Shown here: positions 5,568 to 6,522 of the stretch, piece after piece
Position numbering within the stretch: position 1 is the first letter of the stretch
Layout: every line of letters begins with the position of its first letter
Source: Planctomycetota bacterium
Lineage (GTDB): Bacteria; Planctomycetota; Planctomycetia; Isosphaerales; Isosphaeraceae
Direction of reading: 5' to 3'
NCBI GenBank assembly: GCA_021807585.1
Contig: JAKBCQ010000157.1
Location: 1 to 6,522 of the forward strand
Length of the DNA stretch: 6,522 nucleotides
Notes under the pieces: model-generated
Told to the model about the DNA's origin: nothing
Databases searched by the model: none
Seen by the model: the letters and a program-made list of their open reading frames with translations, nothing else
Translations under genes and position numbers: made by a program

Positions 5568-5745
5568 AACCGATCAACCCGAACCGGCATGAACAAATGA
5601 TTGCCAATACGACGCCGATCGATCGATCCCGAAATCACCGATCAGCCTCCTCACTGGAATTCTACGTATTTCCACGACCGCGACAACCGGCTCGACCCGC
5701 CGAAAACCGATAACCTCAATCCCTCGCAAACGAACGCAATCCATC

Positions 5746-6522
5746 ATGAACGACACCGCACGCGTGATTATCAAGCCCCGTCGGGCGCGTCCCTTCTACG
5801 CGCGACACCCCTGGGTCCTCTCGAACTCGATCGAACGCGTTGAAGGCTCTCCCGAACCCGGCGCCGAAGTGATCGTCCTCAGCCATGAACGGAAGTTTAT
5901 CGCACAAGGCCTTTGGAACCCCAATAGCACGATCCAGGCGCGGCTTTACCGCTGGGAAGAGGCGCCGCTCGACGAAGCCTTTTGGCTCGACCGCGTCGAC
6001 TCGGCCCTCAGGCTCCGCTCAACACTCCCCGGAAACCGCGGCGATCGCTCGGCCCGACGCCTGATCTACAGCGAGGCCGACGGACTCTCGGGGCTCACCG
6101 TCGATCAATTCGATCAATATCTTGTTATGCAATTCACCAGCCTGGCTCTCCACCAGCGCAAAGATCTGTTCATTAAAGCCTTGACCGATCGATTGTCCCC
6201 CGCGGGAATCATGCTGCGAACCGAGCGCGGAATCGCCAAACGCGAGGGGCTCGAAATCGACGACGGCGTCGTGCACGGAACGATTCCCGACGAGCCGATC
6301 GCGATCGTCGAACACGCCCTTGAGTATCGGGTCGACCTTCGAACCGGTCAGAAAACCGGTTTTTATCTCGATCAACGCGAAAACCGCCTCGCCGCGTCAA
6401 CATATGCTTTTGAACGAAACGTGCTTGACGTCTTCTGTTACACGGGGGGCTTCGGCGTTGCGGCTCTCAAGCTCGGCGGAGCGGCTTCGTGTTTGGGAAT
6501 CGACGGATCGACGACCGCGATC
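5746..6522 (+). CDS. rlmI: Class I SAM-dependent rRNA methyltransferase, RlmI-like (3' end outside window)
   Basis: E. coli RlmI makes 5-methylcytosine at C1962 of 23S rRNA; this protein belongs to the same family (COG1092). The frame is open from 5746 to the window edge, giving 259 residues of an expected total near 390-400. An N-terminal PUA-like RNA-binding domain covers about 5-80 (VIIKPRRARPFYARHPWVLSN). The family motif TGQKTGFYLDQR is at 200-211. The Rossmann methyltransferase domain follows, with SAM-binding motif I VLDVFCYTGGFG at 226-237 and motif II acidic Asp253 in GIDGS. The catalytic half lies beyond the window. The N-terminus at this ATG matches the family, although no ribosome binding site is visible. 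The gene lies 178 bases after the response regulator and may have its own promoter. The exact methylated base is inferred from the family. Confidence 0.93.
   Translation, partial: MNDTARVIIKPRRARPFYARHPWVLSNSIERVEGSPEPGAEVIVLSHERKFIAQGLWNPNSTIQARLYRWEEAPLDEAFWLDRVDSALRLRSTLPGNRGDRSARRLIYSEADGLSGLTVDQFDQYLVMQFTSLALHQRKDLFIKALTDRLSPAGIMLRTERGIAKREGLEIDDGVVHGTIPDEPIAIVEHALEYRVDLRTGQKTGFYLDQRENRLAASTYAFERNVLDVFCYTGGFGVAALKLGGAASCLGIDGSTTAI

Noticed and set aside
5555..5588. GCCGG/CCGGC pairing at the end of the response regulator gene as a terminator
   Set aside because: The five-base arms enclose more than 20 bases and no T-run follows.
5597..5713. 38-codon frame between the response regulator and the methyltransferase
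   Set aside because: It has no ribosome binding site or recognisable motif and is short enough to be chance.

Overview
The window looks like chromosomal DNA of a moderately GC-rich bacterium, most likely a planctomycete. That is an inference from three things: the SulP transporter carries the DKIDPFRR signature, the small sigma factor has an N-S-I-G-P recognition segment, and Shine-Dalgarno use is inconsistent. The sequence is also rich in CGATCG/GATCGA words. There is no transposase, integrase, CRISPR array, rRNA or tRNA. The nearest thing to an anomaly is a roughly 210-base stretch of different composition at about 3850-4060.

Left part (1-3500). The 3' portion of an NtrC-type, sigma-54-dependent response regulator (2-1057, +) runs into the window and converges on a SulP-family anion transporter (1097-3187, -). 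Only 39 bases separate the two genes. About 275 bases upstream of the transporter start, on its own strand, lies an exact TGGCACG-N4-TTGC sigma-54 promoter (3462-3476). An enhancer-binding regulator beside a transporter with a -24/-12 promoter suggests a local circuit in which the regulator switches the transporter on. The 263-base leader contains two hairpins and a 16-bp palindrome. It also holds a possible 59-residue frame whose stop overlaps the transporter GTG by one base.

Middle (3188-4237). About 1 kb has no convincing gene. It holds the sigma-54 promoter and leader, inverted repeats upstream that could be enhancer sites, a compositionally distinct island with two coding-like frames of about 41 codons, and a weak terminator for the sigma-factor gene.

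Right part (4238-6522). A small sigma-70-family (ECF-like) factor (4238-4828, -) diverges from a stand-alone receiver-domain response regulator (5106-5567, +) across 277 bases. These bases carry a plausible sigma-70-type promoter for the sigma factor and a perfect 9-bp hairpin just before the response regulator's ribosome binding site. An RlmI-like 23S rRNA methyltransferase (5746 to the window end, +) follows and is cut off within its catalytic domain.

Four of the five clear genes concern gene regulation or RNA modification. Only the NtrC-type regulator, the sigma-54 promoter and the SulP gene show a visible functional link.
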